The translations under genes and the position numbers were made by a program. A stretch of 64,000 bases of DNA, taken from Thamnaconus septentrionalis. Taxonomy: Eukaryota > Chordata > Actinopteri > Tetraodontiformes > Monacanthidae. The notes under the pieces are model-generated. The model was not told where the DNA came from, did no database searches, and saw only the letters and a program-made list of their open reading frames with translations. Positions 34,142 through 47,090 of this stretch are shown here, one piece after another (position 1 is the stretch's first letter; every line of letters starts with the position of its first letter). Where the stretch lies: the NCBI GenBank assembly GCA_009823395.1, contig CM020501.1, positions 34,645,493-34,709,492 of the forward strand. The letters are read 5' to 3'.

Positions 34142-37100
34142 AGGTCCAACGCAGCAGATTGAGAGCAAATTCAGCGACCTGAAGCTTAAACCGACGTCTT
34201 GGCTCGCGACGAAGTGAGAACACAAACCTCTGTGTTTGTTTGTTTGTTGATTCGGTCATAATTACACTTTGGAGGGGAAGGGGGATGGTCTCGTGCCGTG
34301 TAGGACAAAAACTGGGCACGTGGGTGCGCGAACGGCGCGATCGTGAATCACAGCGCGACTTCCGACAGCGACCGCCGGCGATAGCGGCACCCATTATCGG
34401 ACAGAGCGCTGCGCGCGCGTGTGTGTCTTCCGGGGCGGCGGGAGAGGGGGAGGGGAGTAGTGACCCGGGTCACTTGTTGTTGGTCGGGAGCCTGACTGTG
34501 ACCTTCACGTGCTGCTGGGAAACTCCAGCGCTGCTGAGTAGAAAAACATTTTGCATCTTACTGAAACTCTGCAGCTGCTTTTTATTTCCTCCAGAGTTTT
34601 TATGCTTCTTCAGAACAACTGAACGGTGTCCTGCACCATCAGAACTTCTGCTTCTGCTGCGGTTCTTATGCAGTTCAGTGTCTGAGCAGCTCCAGTTTGG
34701 GTTTCAAACAAGAGAAGTTTTATTAGTTTTCTGCAGAAACAACGATGATCAGATGCAGCAGCGTTTACACTGCCATGAAGCAGTGTGAAAGGTCGCGACC
34801 TCCGGTGACCCCATCATACCCTCTAACTGTGTGTGTGTGTGTGTGTGTGTCCAGCTGTCCTCCACCCAAGATAGTCTTCAACCGGCTGAACGGGAAGCGA
34901 AGCCACCAGAACCAGAAGACCTCCAGTCCAGCAGAGGGCGTCAGTGCAGCGCACGAGGAGAACGTCCGCTTCGTCTACGAAGGTCAGTAAAACCACACAC
35001 TCACACACACACAGTTACAGTGATGAAATATTTTCTGCCTTCTGACTGCATTTGCAAAACTTCCCTGATGAGTCGTCGCCAGTAAATCTGATCATTCTGT
35101 TTTTGGCTTCAGTTTGTCTCATTCAATGGAGTCAAAGAAAGTCAAATATTTGCAGCTTGTTTGACCTTTGTTTGTCTCATAATAATCACAAAACTCATTA
35201 TCATTTCATGATTTTCTTTGAATTTCTAACTGTTCAGTTAATTTTTAATCACTGCTGAAAGCAACGGTTGAACTTTTCATCCCTCTTTTATTGACTCACT
35301 CAGTAGAAGTTTCACAGGAAGTCAAAATAAAGGAGCTTCCAGTTGCTTCAGTTTGTGCAGTTCACTTTTCAACACTCACGACATGAACCCAGTTTTACCC
35401 GGGGTTCGGGTTCGGGTTCGGTCAGAATTCCCTTCAGCTGCTGCTGCTGTGAACTCCAGTTTACAGCAGTAGTGTGCGCGCAACCGCTCTGTAGCCTCTC
35501 ACACCAACAAGTTTCCGAGCAGCAGCGTCTTGCTTGGCAGTTCCATTGGTTCACACGAGGATGGCGCTACAACCCAGGAGAGGCTTTGGCGTGGATTTAA
35601 AGAAAAGAATGAAACAAAACTCCGTCCCAACTGTGTCTCCAGGATCGCTGTGGAAAAAAGAAATAATAAAGTGAACTGCAGGCTCGTGCAAAATGCAGGT
35701 ATTAAAGTTGACATGCGTTTTGTTCATGCTAGTTTGGATTTAAAGGTAAATCTGCTTCTTTGATTGACAGTTGAAGTGAACGGTGTTGAAGCCGAGGCGT
35801 CAAGTTGACGTTTCAGTCAGATACAGCAGCACACACAAACTAAATACAGCAACATTGTTATATGATGATGAAAATCAAGCAGATTCACCAAAATTCACCA
35901 TCATTGACTTCCAGTCTGAACTTTTTTACCTGCTGCCATTGATGCAGTCGCAACGTGAAGTGTAAAAAAAAAAAAAAGACTGTATTTTTCAGCAGAGTGG
36001 CGCTGTTTCACACTTCTGCAACGTGCCTTTGCTGCCCCCTGGTGGTGTGAACTTGCACACTGACTTTAATGGCTGCGTTCTGATGCAGATCCGTGACTGC
36101 GCCACAGACGCTTTTGGTGCAAATTGGGGGTAACTGCTGCTGCTGCTGCTGCTGCTGCTGTTACTCAGTACAGTTCCATGACACTGGAGAAAACCAAATT
36201 GTTGCCTTAGTCCAACTATGATTGGAGTTTGAGAACTGTGATTGGAATCGGAGAAGTCCAATGGAGACGCCCAGATAATGCAACATGATTGGATGTGCGT
36301 TTGTGGAGTAGAGCTTTGGAAAAGACAACTGAGTCAAAACCTCAAGCAATGCTTCATGCAATATTATAAGAGCGTGACCCTGAATAGGAATACGCGGGTA
36401 TAGAAGATGAATGAATGAATGAATGAATGAATGAGAATTAGGATTAGCACCAGTAGACATTTTGTCTCTGTACTTCTTTCCTTTTTTTTCTCTTCTCTAT
36501 TCTTTTTCTTCTTTTTCCTTTTGCTTACTTGAATTTTGTAATAGACAAAGGGACAGGACATGATGAGCTTTGCTTCCTCCTCTCCCTCCTCCACCATTCT
36601 TGCTTTGTTGTTTGCTTTTCATTGGAGCGATCTGTATTTGATGTCGTATCGTTGTAGGATCGAGGAAAAATAAATAAACCGAACCTGAAACTGACATTAA
36701 GAAGACGCGTGCGTCCCCGTCAGTAATTCCATTTTCTCAGCTGCATGTACACAGGGACAGGGAGAGAAGTCCCATTAGATTATGAGCTTTAAGCTCTGCA
36801 TGTAATCGTTGTCACTGGAACAGCAAGGAGAAACTAGACCAGGGGTGGTCCAACCTCTGCTGGTGGGCCACAATAGGTTGTGAAATGTACCACAGGGGAG
36901 CTGGAGCAGCAGCAGATGGATGGAGTGTTGTGGTGAGGAAACAATCTGTCATGGATATCATGGAGAATCCATGTTGCTGTAATGTCAATGGAACATTAAC
37001 CACAGCAAAGTTGCAACCAAGTCAGTGTTTAGCTCTTAGAACCACCCAGTACCATCCAGAACCACCAGGGTGTTTAGCTCTTTATTGAAGTGAAAACACT

Positions 37101-38256
37101 GCAAACATGGAGGAGATGCAGCTGTTTGATGACTGACTGACTGTTGATATCATTTCTTCAGGTTCAGAGGGCCGCATTAAGAAGCTCAATGGGCCTCATA
37201 TGGCACCTGGGTCGTAGTTTTCCCACGCCTGGAAAAGGCTGACAGCCAAACCCTAACTGTCTGAAGGTTTTACCTTCAGACAGTGCTGATAACACACACA
37301 CACACACGCACCATGAGCCCATGCAGCCTTGTTTGAAGGCTACAGAAACATTTTTTGTCACAATGCTATCACCATGATGTCACCATGATGTCACCATGAC
37401 GTTGTTGTTCAGCGGCGCAGCAGTTTCAGTGTCTTCAGGGTGTGAAATGTTTCCTGTGTGAAGCTGCTTCATGGTTCCTGACTGAAACATTTTTCCATCT
37501 GGACACACAAACGGCTCCAGTGCGACGCCTGCTTTTTGATCTGGAAACATTTAGCCCTGTGTTCACAGCCTGCTGGTAAAACTGAAGCTGTGTTTGGAAG
37601 CAGATGACGAAACCAGGCAGCAACGGCGGCGCCACTGTCTGGCTGGGTGTGTTATCACTAAACCCCAGGAGAGGCGCCGGCAGGCTTTGTGACATCACAG
37701 AGGGCTGCGCTGCAGCGGCATGGTGTTTTAGCTTTAGCACGTTAGCCGGAAAAGTAAGTGAGTGAAGTGAAGAATGAAACAAGTTGTAAAGCGACGACAT
37801 GTCGGTTGTGTTGCAGCGTGGCAGCAGGTGGAGCAGCAGCTGGGAGACGGAGGGGACTCCACCGACAGCCATGGACCGGTCCAGTACACAGAGAAGACCC
37901 CCAGCACCGCCATGAAGAGTGAGTTCACCTCCTGCACCTCCTGCTCCTCTTTACCTTCTCCTCCTCCTCAACCTCCGCCTCTTCTCCTCCTCCTGATCCT
38001 CCCCTCCTCCTCTCCCTCCTCCTCCTGATCCTCCTGTTCTCCTCCTCCTGATCCTCCCTTCCTCCTCTCCCTCCTCCTCCTGATCCTCCTCTTCTCCTCT
38101 TCTCCTCCTCACAGCCTTGCTTCAAAGCTTTCTTCCGTCTCTTCATCCCGCTGCTTTACGACCTCGCAGGTGATAACGTTTCTTCCTGAACTCTGAACCG
38201 CTAATCGCACAATGTGTTTGTGTGTGTTTGTTTTTGTAACGACTCGCCCCACAGCC

Positions 38257-38291
<35 letters not shown>

Positions 38292-41029
38292 TGTGCCTTT
38301 TGGCAGCTGTTGGAATCGTTTACTTTAATTTTTAACTGAGAGAAGAAAACCAGCTGTTCCAGGTTAAACCACCTCCCTCCCTCTGCTGCTGGAAGAGCGT
38401 GCAGCTGTCGGCGTCTCGACCGCCATCCGATCAGGGTCAAAGGTCACACGAACACACCAATGTTGAGATCTTTTCATCCTGGACTCCAGTGGAGCAGCAA
38501 CGTGACGCTGCTGATGCAATGAAACAAAGTATTGAAGCCACTTTTTAATAAAAACTTTCAGCTGCAAGAGCTGCCGTCACTGCAAGCAGGTTCCTTCTGA
38601 ACTGCAGGCTGTTTTCATTATACCTTAAAAGGTATAGGTTAGCCTAGTAGGCTAGGCTGTTAGATTTATAAACTTCATTTCCATCACCATCTGATCATCC
38701 TAAAACAACAACACTCAAATTCTCCTCCTTCGCTCCTGAGCCTTGCTAAATATAATTTTTGTGCATCTTTTGAAGTTGTAATACACTCACACACTTGATG
38801 ATTTTTTTCCTCTCTGGTAAATACATCTACTGTACATGCTAGCGCAGGGGTGGGCAAACTTTGTGACTGGTGGGCCACAGTGGGTTCTACAGTGTGCCAG
38901 AGGGGGGTAGCGGAGCAGCAGCAGATGGATGCAGTGTTTTGGTGATATCCCAGGTAACAATCTATCCTGCGATATCATGGAGACAACATCTTGCCTTAAT
39001 GTCACTGGAAAATTAACCACAGCAAAGTTACAACCAAATCATTGTCTGTGAAGCCCCACGGTGTTCAGCTCTTAGAACCTCCCAGACCCATCCAGAACCA
39101 CCACGGTGTTTAGCTCTTTATTGAAATGTTTATGAAAACACTGCAAACATGGAGGAGATGCAGATATTTGATGACTGACTGACTGTTGATATAATTTCTT
39201 CAAGTATCGGCTTAAGGGCCGGATTGAAAAGAATAACGGGACGCATATGGCCCACGGGCTGCAGTTGCCCCCCGTCGTAGTACTGGGTGGTTTTCCTCTC
39301 CTGTGCCTCGTTGCACCCCTCTGACCTGGTCAGGTGTCAGGGATGTTTGGACCACCTGGGGGAAACCAGGTCCACCCTCATCTCCAGGACGGAGCTGTCT
39401 GAACAAACATGTAACCCTAACCCTGTCTGCCTTTGGGTGGATGTGATGTTTTTTTTCCATCTTTCCTGCTCCAACATTTCGGCCAGTGTTCTGAAGAACT
39501 TGTTGTGGCACCATCTTTGTCTTCCCTGGCTTAGGGCAATCTGGCACCCTGCCAGGATGTGTGCCAAAGTCCCTCTCTCCACAGAACCTACACCGTGGAT
39601 CCTCTCTCAACACCCACCTGTGCAGGTTGGTTGGCGTTGGTAGGTTGTCGTACACTGACCGAAGCAGGAAAAGGATTCAGAAAGGCTCCGGTCTCCAGAG
39701 TTCATCCCACGTGATCTTTGTGTTGTGGCAGGTCCCACTTTGCCCAGGCCATTTGGTGCTCCAAGCTCTGCTGCCTTTGCCCTTGGCTTCTCCTCCTCCA
39801 TGTGTCGGACCTCTGCTTGGATCAGCAGTCTCCTTTGCCTCGGGTCCGCCTTGCCCCATTGTTGGAAGTGTGTGGTGCCAAGTCGTTGCCTGCCTATTCA
39901 CAGTGTTCCAATGATGTCCTTGAGCTTCATCTTACTCTCCACTGCTACCACTGAGGCGTCCACTGCTCACTAGCGTCCTGATGGTGTTGTGACGTCTGCA
40001 CCCCTGACCTTTGGATCGCTGGAGTCCCTGAACGTCATTGTAGCCCTCCACTTTGCAACCTTGCACTCTTCCACCACTGATGACAGGGGTAGTTGTAGCT
40101 GGCCAGACCGTCTGTACAGGTCTACTGACCTGAAGCTTTGGTGCAACACCGAGCCACTTGCGGAGGTGTTTGTTTGCTCACTCATCGCAGCCTCGTAGTC
40201 AGCAGCCTGGTGAGTCTTGGTAGGAGACCGTGCTGGAAGAGCCAGGCCTTGAACTACCCTGCTAGACCAGATCCTTCAATCTTCCTCAGCCAATCATACA
40301 CCCTCTTCTCCAACAGGGATACATTGATTCTGTCAGAAAGAGAGTCATCATTGGGCTTTCCTCAACAGATGGGATGACCACCACCTGGACTTTGAGCTGG
40401 AACCTGCTCGTCACCATCCCATTTCTGATGACCAATGCTTCTTGACTTTCTAGGTTTGAATTTAATTTCTACCCATGTTCCCTTGTCATCCAGTAGCTTC
40501 AGGACCCACCTGCTTGTATGTGGGATGGAGTTGTAAGGGTCAGGTGATCCATGAAGCCTCTTAATGGGGGTTGGTGAACGCCGGACTCGATCATCAGTCC
40601 TCTGGATTCCTTCCCTGCTGCCGTTCTGAGCAGATTCATTCTCATAATTAACAGGATGGGCAAGATGATGCAGTTATGAGTGCCTTCTGCAGGTCTTGCC
40701 ACTGAGTGGCCTGACAACGCAGCTTGAATCCTCTGAAGTCGCTGGAGATTATCCCTCTGATGTGGTCGCGTTTCATGGCTGTGTTGATGAGGTTGTGTGG
40801 GATTCATTTGTACTCATCTAATCTAAGCTGTTCAACCAGTCAAGAGCTAAAAAACATTGTCACAGTGATGATGATGACTGACTGAATGACTGACTGAATG
40901 AATGAATGAGCGCCAACATCAGGGTCAAACTTTAATTCCTCTTTTCTTTGTTTTTCAGACTTTGTGCCCATCGACCTGGAGGAGTGGTGGGCTCAGCGCT
41001 TCCTTGCCAACATCGCCAACCTGTCGTGA
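33916..41029 (+). CDS. mcrip2: MAPK-regulated corepressor-interacting protein 2
   Basis: Five coding exons: 33916-33967, 34144-34213, 34855-34982, 37817-37918 and 40959-41029, totalling 423 bases (140 residues). The N-terminus MYTVTRGPSKLVTQRRTGPTQQ, the middle IVFNRLNGKR and AAHEENVRFVYEAWQQVEQQL, and the C-terminus NFVPIDLEEWWAQRFLANI match MCRIP2 (FAM195A) rather than the shorter MCRIP1. The family binds CtBP-type corepressors and stress-granule DDX6 complexes. An in-frame ATG at 33913 gives one extra Met; the second ATG matches the family start. All borders are GT-AG. The last intron (37919-40958) is filled with MITE copies and a dead reverse transcriptase. Confidence 0.93.
34077..34136. 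repeat. (GT)n microsatellite before MCRIP2 exon 2
   Basis: About 30 GT dinucleotides end at TTTTCAAG, the acceptor of exon 2 (34144). Confidence 0.95.
36368..36432 (+). repeat. Truncated L2/SINE 3' tail
   Basis: GAGCGTGACCCTGAATAGGA to GCGGGTATAGAAGATGAATG, then AATG repeats. Only the terminal 65 bases of the tail remain. Confidence 0.75.
36840..37231. mobile_element. hAT-type MITE, copy 2
   Basis: The left end is CAGGGGTGGTCCAACCTCTG and the right end GTCGTAGTTTTCCCACGCCTG, imperfect inverted termini. The interior matches the copies at 16060 and 38845. Confidence 0.75.
37922..38115. repeat. (CTCCTC)n pyrimidine-rich repeat, MCRIP2 intron 4
   Basis: CTCCTCCTGATCCTCC units repeat several times just after the donor of exon 4 (37918). 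Confidence 0.85.
38845..39273. mobile_element. hAT-type MITE, copy 3
   Basis: The left terminus is CAGGGGTGGGCAAACTTTGTG and the right GGGCTGCAGTTGCCCCCCGTC. The interior matches copies 1, 2 and 4, with the ATTGTCTGTGAAGCCCCAC and GTGTTTAGCTCTTTATTGAA words. Confidence 0.75.
39285..40810 (-). pseudogene. Degenerate non-LTR retrotransposon reverse transcriptase (3' part)
   Basis: On the minus strand, in shifting frames, the family words appear in order. From high to low coordinates: RGFMDHLTLTT (the usual YMDD-type active site changed to FMDH), FKAWLFQHGLLPRLT, SVDLYRRSGQLQLPLSSVVEECKVAKWRATMTFRDSSDPKV, ITWDELWRPEP, VYDNLPTPTNLHRW, then a C-x2-C...H-x4-C zinc knuckle (CRFCGE, HILAGC). This is the C-terminal half of a widespread fish and marine-animal LINE-type RT. 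At least two frameshifts and the damaged active site show it is dead. It lies in the last MCRIP2 intron, antisense to it. Confidence 0.8.
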
Positions 41030-41365
41030 TGGGGGAGGTGCTGGGGGGAGGGGCTCTGAGCCACCTCAACTCAGGGGAAGAAGGCACCTCGTTGGCGCCA
41101 CCCAGTGGTGGAGGAAGGAGGTGGTGATTGGCCTTCAGGGAGTCGGTGATCCTGTCAGCTGATTGTAATGTTTTCTCTGCGTCAGAGCCAGGACTCTCCC
41201 CCCCCTCCACCCCCTCACAATGATGATGATGATGATGATGATGTAACAGTTCCAGCGGTCGGACTGTGAACTCTCTCAGCACCGTCCTTCCCTGTCTTTG
41301 TCCCTCTTTCACTACTTGAATCAATAGAGAGTCCAGCTTCTCCTGTCTCTCTCTCGCTCTCTCTT

Positions 41366-41396
<31 letters not shown>

Positions 41397-42515
41397 GTGT
41401 TCGTCACAGCTGATCTTTTACTAACAAATGAACAGCAGGGAAAATTAAAGTGAAATGTTTTTCAAAAATTCCTCCGTGTGACGACTCGTTTCTGTCACTG
41501 CAGCTGGTTTTGTGCCAAACATGAATCAAGTTTCCTCTTTGCTGCATCCAGTGGGAAGCAAACAGGCCTGGTGGAATGCGGAGACAAAGATCAAATATGC
41601 AATGTGTGTTTTTTTGTTTTCTGCTCAGAAAGTAGAAAATCTGCTGGTTCCCACATCATCCGTGGTGCCATCTTGATTATTTTGTCACTCACAGAAAATA
41701 GAAAATGTTTCCTCTGACATTTTTCACGTTCGGCCCTCTGACACATTCACAGACGCTCTCCAGTGTGCCTGTTCTCTTGAGGCTGCAGCGTCCAGGCTGA
41801 ACTCTCAGGTCCAAGAGTTCAGTCACTCGGCATTCAAAGCACGTCATTGTTCACAAGCGGTGCGTTAGTACAAAGTACATTAGCTTGATGGTTTGAGTCT
41901 GTCTTTCTTTGACAACTTGTTTATTTTGGTTTTCATTAGCAGAGTGAAAAAAGAAATCAGATTGCGTTTGAATGCACCGCTCAGTGATCTCACGTGAGGC
42001 ACCTGGCCTTCAGCAGCCAATCAGAGACTATGCAGGCTACGTTCAGCCTGTTGGCGCGGACAAGAAGCACTGCCGCACTGTACTTCCGGGACAGTCTTTT
42101 TTTCCGTCTAAGCCAGAGGAAGTGACGTTTTCAGCATCAAGCTGTGTTCTCAATTCAGGGTCTGCACCCTTCGATAAAAACTGAATATTTGATGTGAAAC
42201 TTCAATACCTAAATTGATACGAAGTGTCTTTGCCAGTAGATGGCGCTAATTTCAGCTGACTTCCCAGGATCCCAGGATGCTTTGCAGCAGCACGCAAAGC
42301 GTCCTTAGATCCAGGAGGAGGTGAAGGATAGTAGCGGTGTAGCCTTGGTGCTAACAGTAGGGGGCATTTCAAAGGTGCATCTGGAGCCTCTTTCAGACTT
42401 CAGTGAATTGGGAGGAGCCTTCACGCAGTGCTAGGACACAACTGGCCTTCAATGCAGCCTTCCAAGGATGCAGAGCCTGAACTGAGACACAGCCCTGGTG
42501 GTGGTAGAACTGTTG

Positions 42516-42782
42516 ACTGGGGGGCCACAGTGGGTTCTATAATGTTCCACAGGGGGGTAGTGGAGCAGCAGCAGACGGATGGTTTGTTTTGGTGAGCCAC
42601 CTCAGAGGAGGAAACAATCATGGCAAATGTAGAAAACATGTTGCTTTAATGTCAATGGAAAATGAAGCAAAGCAAAGTTGCAACAACATCAGTGTCTTTG
42701 TTTTTATTGAAATGATTGTGAAAACACTTTATTTTTCACAGGCAGTATTTAAAGCCCTGAAATCCGAGCAGCAAAATAAATG
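42516..42782. mobile_element. hAT-type MITE, copy 4 (partial)
   Basis: GGGGGGCCACAGTGGGTTCT, GCAGCAGCAGACGGATGG and GTCAATGGAAAATGAAGCAA match the interior of the other copies. The termini are missing. Confidence 0.65.
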
Positions 42783-43597
42783 ATCTGAGTTCCTTCTGAT
42801 TCATTGATGTCCTTAAATCTCCATGGAAACATCTTGCAAGGATAACAACCATGAATTATGGTGTTTATAATTCAATCATCATTTGAGTTCCAATCACAAA
42901 ACACGTTTAATCGAATTTATTTATTTTGGGTCATAAGAACTGAAGTCTCATGAAAACATTTTTCACCCCAAACACAAAGCTGTGACATCAACTACACAAC
43001 CTTCACAGTTGCACTTCCCATTGCACTAAGTGTGAGGAATGTGCTCACGGGCTCCCCCTAGGCTGACCCGAGCATGATAGCGGTACTGCACCAACCACCC
43101 GCCCCAAACATCCATCTGCTCACTGTTTCCCTCTGCGGGTGAAGAGAGGCAGCGCAGGCGGCCCCCTGAAATGTCGCTCTCTGGTGGGGAGAGAGTGTTA
43201 TGGTTAGGATGAGGCTTGGCTCACCTCTGGCATCGGGTAAGGCCAGGGTCAGGGTCAGGGGTCATAGGGTGGAGGAGGTAAAGTCACGGCTGTGCCATAC
43301 GGTCATATCTCAGCGAGGCAACAAGGCAGCGCCTTGGAATTCCACACACGTCGGCCTCACGGGTTAGGGTTAGAGGTTAGAGGAGAGGTTACAGTCTAAA
43401 AAACAACCTATAGAATTGACCCAATTAATCTGAAGTAACAATTTGCACCCAGTTTATTTAGGTAGATTTGACTCCATGTTTTGGGTATTGAGTACTTTAC
43501 TTCAAAAGGTATAAAATACCAATATGAATTGGCTATTATTTATGGTTACATTCTACAACTAATTACTCAATAAAATGGGTTAAAATGAACTTTTTAG

Positions 43598-43710
43598 CAC
43601 TACTACTACTACTACTGCTACTACTACTACTATTAGTACGACTACTGCTATTACTACTACTACTAGTACTATACTACTACTAGTACTACTATACTGCTAC
43701 TACTGCTAGG
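43598..43710. repeat. (TAC)n-type microsatellite
   Basis: ACTACTACTACTGCT variants run for about 110 bases. Confidence 0.9.
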
Positions 43711-43779
43711 TATAAGATACCCAAGAACCTGCAGCAAAACAAGTCATTATATGCATGGTTTTATTTTACACAGAAACCT

Positions 43780-44450
43780 TCAAATAGGAAAAAAAAAATC
43801 TAAATTACACAACTCTGAAATGTAAACATCAGTCTGAATTTGTTCCATTAGTTTGCTATTAAGGCTGTTGACTTTGTTGAGAAGCTTTGCTCTGTCAAGC
43901 TCCAGGAAAAGTTTCTGGAATACCTCAGAGGTTTTCTTTAATGTCACGGGATACTCAAGGTTAAGAGTGTAGATCAATCCCATCAACAGCATGCATGCCT
44001 CGGTTCGGCTTCCACACCCAGTCAGCACTTGGTTACCCTTAATCACAGTAGACACTTCTGCTAGATCCTCCTCAGCCATTACATTATGGATCACAATCAC
44101 CTTCATGGTTTGGTCTGAGTGGCCCCCATATTCGTCCTCCATCTTAAAAAGAAACAAAACCAAAATTTTTTTTTTTTAAATTTAAATCTTTTGATTGTTT
44201 TTCATGTAGTTCAAGATGTTAAAGGAACTCGATAAAGGCAGGGGACATTAACATTGACAATCAGTGCATCTACATTTTTCAAGATGTAACTTAGCAGGAA
44301 CAGAGTGTAGACGGGAGGGAGATTCATTTACCAACACCTGGCAGTCCTGGAAAAGTTCTTCTTGCTTTTCTCCAAAGTATTCAGTGAGGCAACAGCAACT
44401 ACATCAGGTGAATCTCTGAGTCCACGATGCTCAGTGACTGTGAGGGATAC
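43780..44450 (-). pseudogene. Last exons of a multicopy teleost protein family, probably a relic
   Basis: The exon at 43780-44142 (minus; acceptor TTTCTTTTTAAG) encodes EDEYGGHSDQTMKVIVIHNV, then LLMGLIYTLNLEYPVTLKK and FQKLFLELDRAKLLNKVNSLNSKL. I recognise this as the C-terminal segment of a high-copy fish family, often annotated as sterile-alpha-motif-like or uncharacterised. An upstream exon near 44340-44440 gives TEYFGEKQEELFQDCQ before a GT, but its preceding part (LRDSPDVVAVASL) is in another frame, indicating a one-base disruption. No full gene could be assembled. Confidence 0.5.
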
Positions 44451-44969
44451 AATTTAGAGAAATACTTCGAGTGGAAGTCAAAGATTTCAATTATTACAAA
44501 CTGTTTAACTTAAGGCGCATTATTGCACATATCTTAAAAAACAGAAAACAAAAAGAAAACATGCGTCATTTATAGTGTCCAGCAGGGGACGACTCTTGGA
44601 ACAAGCAGCTCCTCCTTTTGCAAACATCAGTTGTAGAAGACGTGGTGAGTTGCAGCATGAGTTTCTCCAAGGAAATGGTCATTATACAACGGAACTCTTC
44701 TTTGATCTGGTGAATCAAGTTGTTGAATACACCTCTGGGTGCGACTTGGGGTCATGGGGTGTTTCGGGTCTTCCTCCACTGGACACCTCAGGTTGCCGCT
44801 CTTCTTCTGTCCCAGTCGTGGCCTGGTGAAGGTGAACGGGTTGGGAATGAATGCTTACGTTTCTTGGCCCTCTCCTTTCCCTTCTGTCACAACGTTCAAG
44901 GTCATCAAAGTGGTTCTAATGGAGGTCTATCCAGAAACCATCAGGAGCAAAACACTGGAGAAACTTGAA

Positions 44970-46200
44970 TCAATCAGCCATTGTGTTTCTAGACTCGCTT
45001 CTTCATTTTTATTCTATCCTATTCTATTGTTCTGTTATATTATATCATCCATCCATCTAGCTTCAATCTCACTTCTTCCTGCACTCAAGGCCATGGAGGT
45101 CACAGGGGTCAGCTTGAGCCCCTCCCACCTGTCATGGGGAGAAACACTTCAAGCAATCAAGTTAAAATAAATACATAATAGAATAAATATATACAATACA
45201 CACATTCAAAAAAATAAATACAAATTAAAATGTAAAAGTGCAATTTGAAAAACAATGTGGGTTAAAAGAAAAAAGGTCTGAAGGAACACGTGTGGCTGTC
45301 AATCAGAGATGTTTGTTACATTAGAAGGAGGAATTAAGAAGGTTCCAGGAGAAGAGCATCAGAAATTCGCAACAAAACGTCTCTTTTATTCACAAATCAA
45401 GTGGAAACACTGCTGATCAATCAAACCTGCTCATGAGGCAACACAGGGAGCAGGAAACTGACCATCAATCTGAAACTAATCATATCTGATCAATCAAACT
45501 GTCCAAATTAAACATAGTGTTTCTGTAAATCACAGCACAACTCAGTTCCACCTGAACCTCTGACGAAATGACCCTCTCAATCAGCCACTGTTCTCTCGCT
45601 CTCACCTGCAGCACCTGCTTCTCTTCCAATCATGGTCACTTGCTGCAGCTGGGGGAGGGGGCAGGGCCTCAGGACAGGTCCTTAAATAGGACGAGCAGCA
45701 GGTGTGAGGTACTCCTTGTGCCACTCCAGAGTGTTCCGACCAGGGCCAGGGCCAGGGCCTGGGCCTTCTTCCTGAACCTTTGTTTCAAGGTTGCATGAAC
45801 TTTATTGAAACACTGAAGAACATTAGAACTTGAGTTCCAACAGAGAAACAAGTCTTCTGGTTTGAAGTTTGAAACTTCCTCCATTTCTCACTGTCCCCCT
45901 CCCCATTACAGGTGGAGATGAGACTCCAGAGGGAGATCCAGTGATGAATGGAGAAGCAGCAGCAGCAGCAGCTGTGGGAGTTTGGTGGCAGCATTTGATG
46001 GTAAGCTAAAGAATCACAAAGTGAATTAAAAGTGACTTGATTCAGTCAAACTACTCTACAACTACACTACACTACTTCTTCATCAAAATAAGAGCAATAA
46101 ATGTGTGAAAGAATGTTGAGACCCTTTGAATTAAATTGTGTAAATCTCTTTTTGCAATGTTCTATTAAGGGAGGACTTTGAATACTCTTTAAAGTATGAT
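44970..46200. other. Intergenic stretch, no supported gene
   Basis: An AT-rich zone lies at 45160-45240. A TATA-like CTTAAATAGGACGAG is at about 45680, followed by a CAGGGCCAGGGCCAGGGCC run. A CAG run is at 45956-45972. The TATA-like site has GC-rich sequence around it and could be a promoter of a lost repeat-borne gene. Nothing coding is supported. Confidence 0.35.
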
Positions 46201-46229
46201 GTTGCATTAGCTCCACTTCCTTGGAAACT

Positions 46230-47090
46230 TTCATAGCTGGAGATGATCATCCACTACCTTTAACAAATATTGCATCTATTAAGAGCAAGAGTAATTTTGG
46301 TGTCCTTGATCTTCATCAGGCGTGTTCCATGGAGGTCCTGCCATGACTGTGTGAAGGCGGACGCTGATCATCAGAGCTGTTACCAGCATGCCATGGTCAA
46401 GTAATTTGTCCTAGATCCTGATCTCTGTAATCATTACTTCCATTTTCAGTTTACAATTAAAACATGAAAAGAAGGCAGTGTTTCTGTTAGGTTTTGTATC
46501 TAATCCAAGAAACTAAAACAAGGATGTTTTTTCACATTTCAAACTTGGACTGAGTCAAAATATAGAATGGGGAGATGAGCCAAAGGACTGAATTTAATTT
46601 GATTATTTTGTTGATTGGGTTTATGTTGCATGTAGCAGCAATAGTATCTCATAGGGAGGAATCATCCTCCTATGGCTAAACTTACAATTCTGCCCTCTTG
46701 CTTTCCAAGCAGTCTCTAACTCTTCTGCACACTTAACAACCCAACACTAACCCTTGACCTTGTCACTAACCCTAACCCCAACACTAACTTACTGAGGGAG
46801 ACTCTTGGAAAGTGAAGCGGCATGATAACAGGCAAGGGGACTAAGCCCCAAAGAGCAATTTTTCAGCTCACCCGACCAATAAATTACTCAAATCCAATTT
46901 AGTCTCGTGGCCACTCTTCTAATTTTGTATTTGATCTGAGCTTCAAGTTGAAATATGAATAACCTGACTGGTTTGTTTTTGGGTTAGTTGAGGCAATAAC
47001 CATGTGACTCCTTTTTGCTCACTCGACTATAGATTGTGAATTGAAAATGGAAGGATCAGATGATGGATGACTGTCGGTTCTTTTTTTTTT
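46230..47090. repeat. Duplicated block, copy 1
   Basis: It is the partner of 48640-49630. Shared landmarks in order: CATCAGGCGTGTTCCATGGA, GAAGGCGGACGCTGATCATC, TAGGTTTTGTATCTAATCCA, CATGTAGCAGCAATAGTATC, CAAGCAGTCTCTAACTCTTC, CTAACCCTAACCCCAACACT and GGATCAGATGATGGATGACT. The copies are mostly colinear; copy 2 has an insertion after the first 150 bases and small indels elsewhere. Confidence 0.9.

Larger units (their letters stand above)
41030..43779. other. MCRIP2 3' UTR and intergenic stretch
   Basis: Holds (GAT)n at 41221-41244, (CA)n at 41371-41396, ATTAAA at about 41442 (possible polyadenylation signal), a partial hAT MITE (42516-42782), one short TTAGGG stretch at 43365-43378, and a (TAC)n-type repeat (43598-43710). 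No coding exon is seen. Confidence 0.5.

Noticed and set aside
39407..39425. Short CCCTAA stretches inside the gene-rich part (39409, also 3099 and 30386)
   Set aside because: Only two or three imperfect copies, easily explained by chance or by a repeat fragment.
45669..45900. Gene start after the TATA-like site near 45680
   Set aside because: No splice donor plus conserved peptide could be found downstream. It is left as a possible promoter only.
46305..46380. CTGATGA word near the duplicated block (minus strand at 46305 and 48715) as another hammerhead
   Set aside because: No GAAA box or paired arms follow at the right distance.
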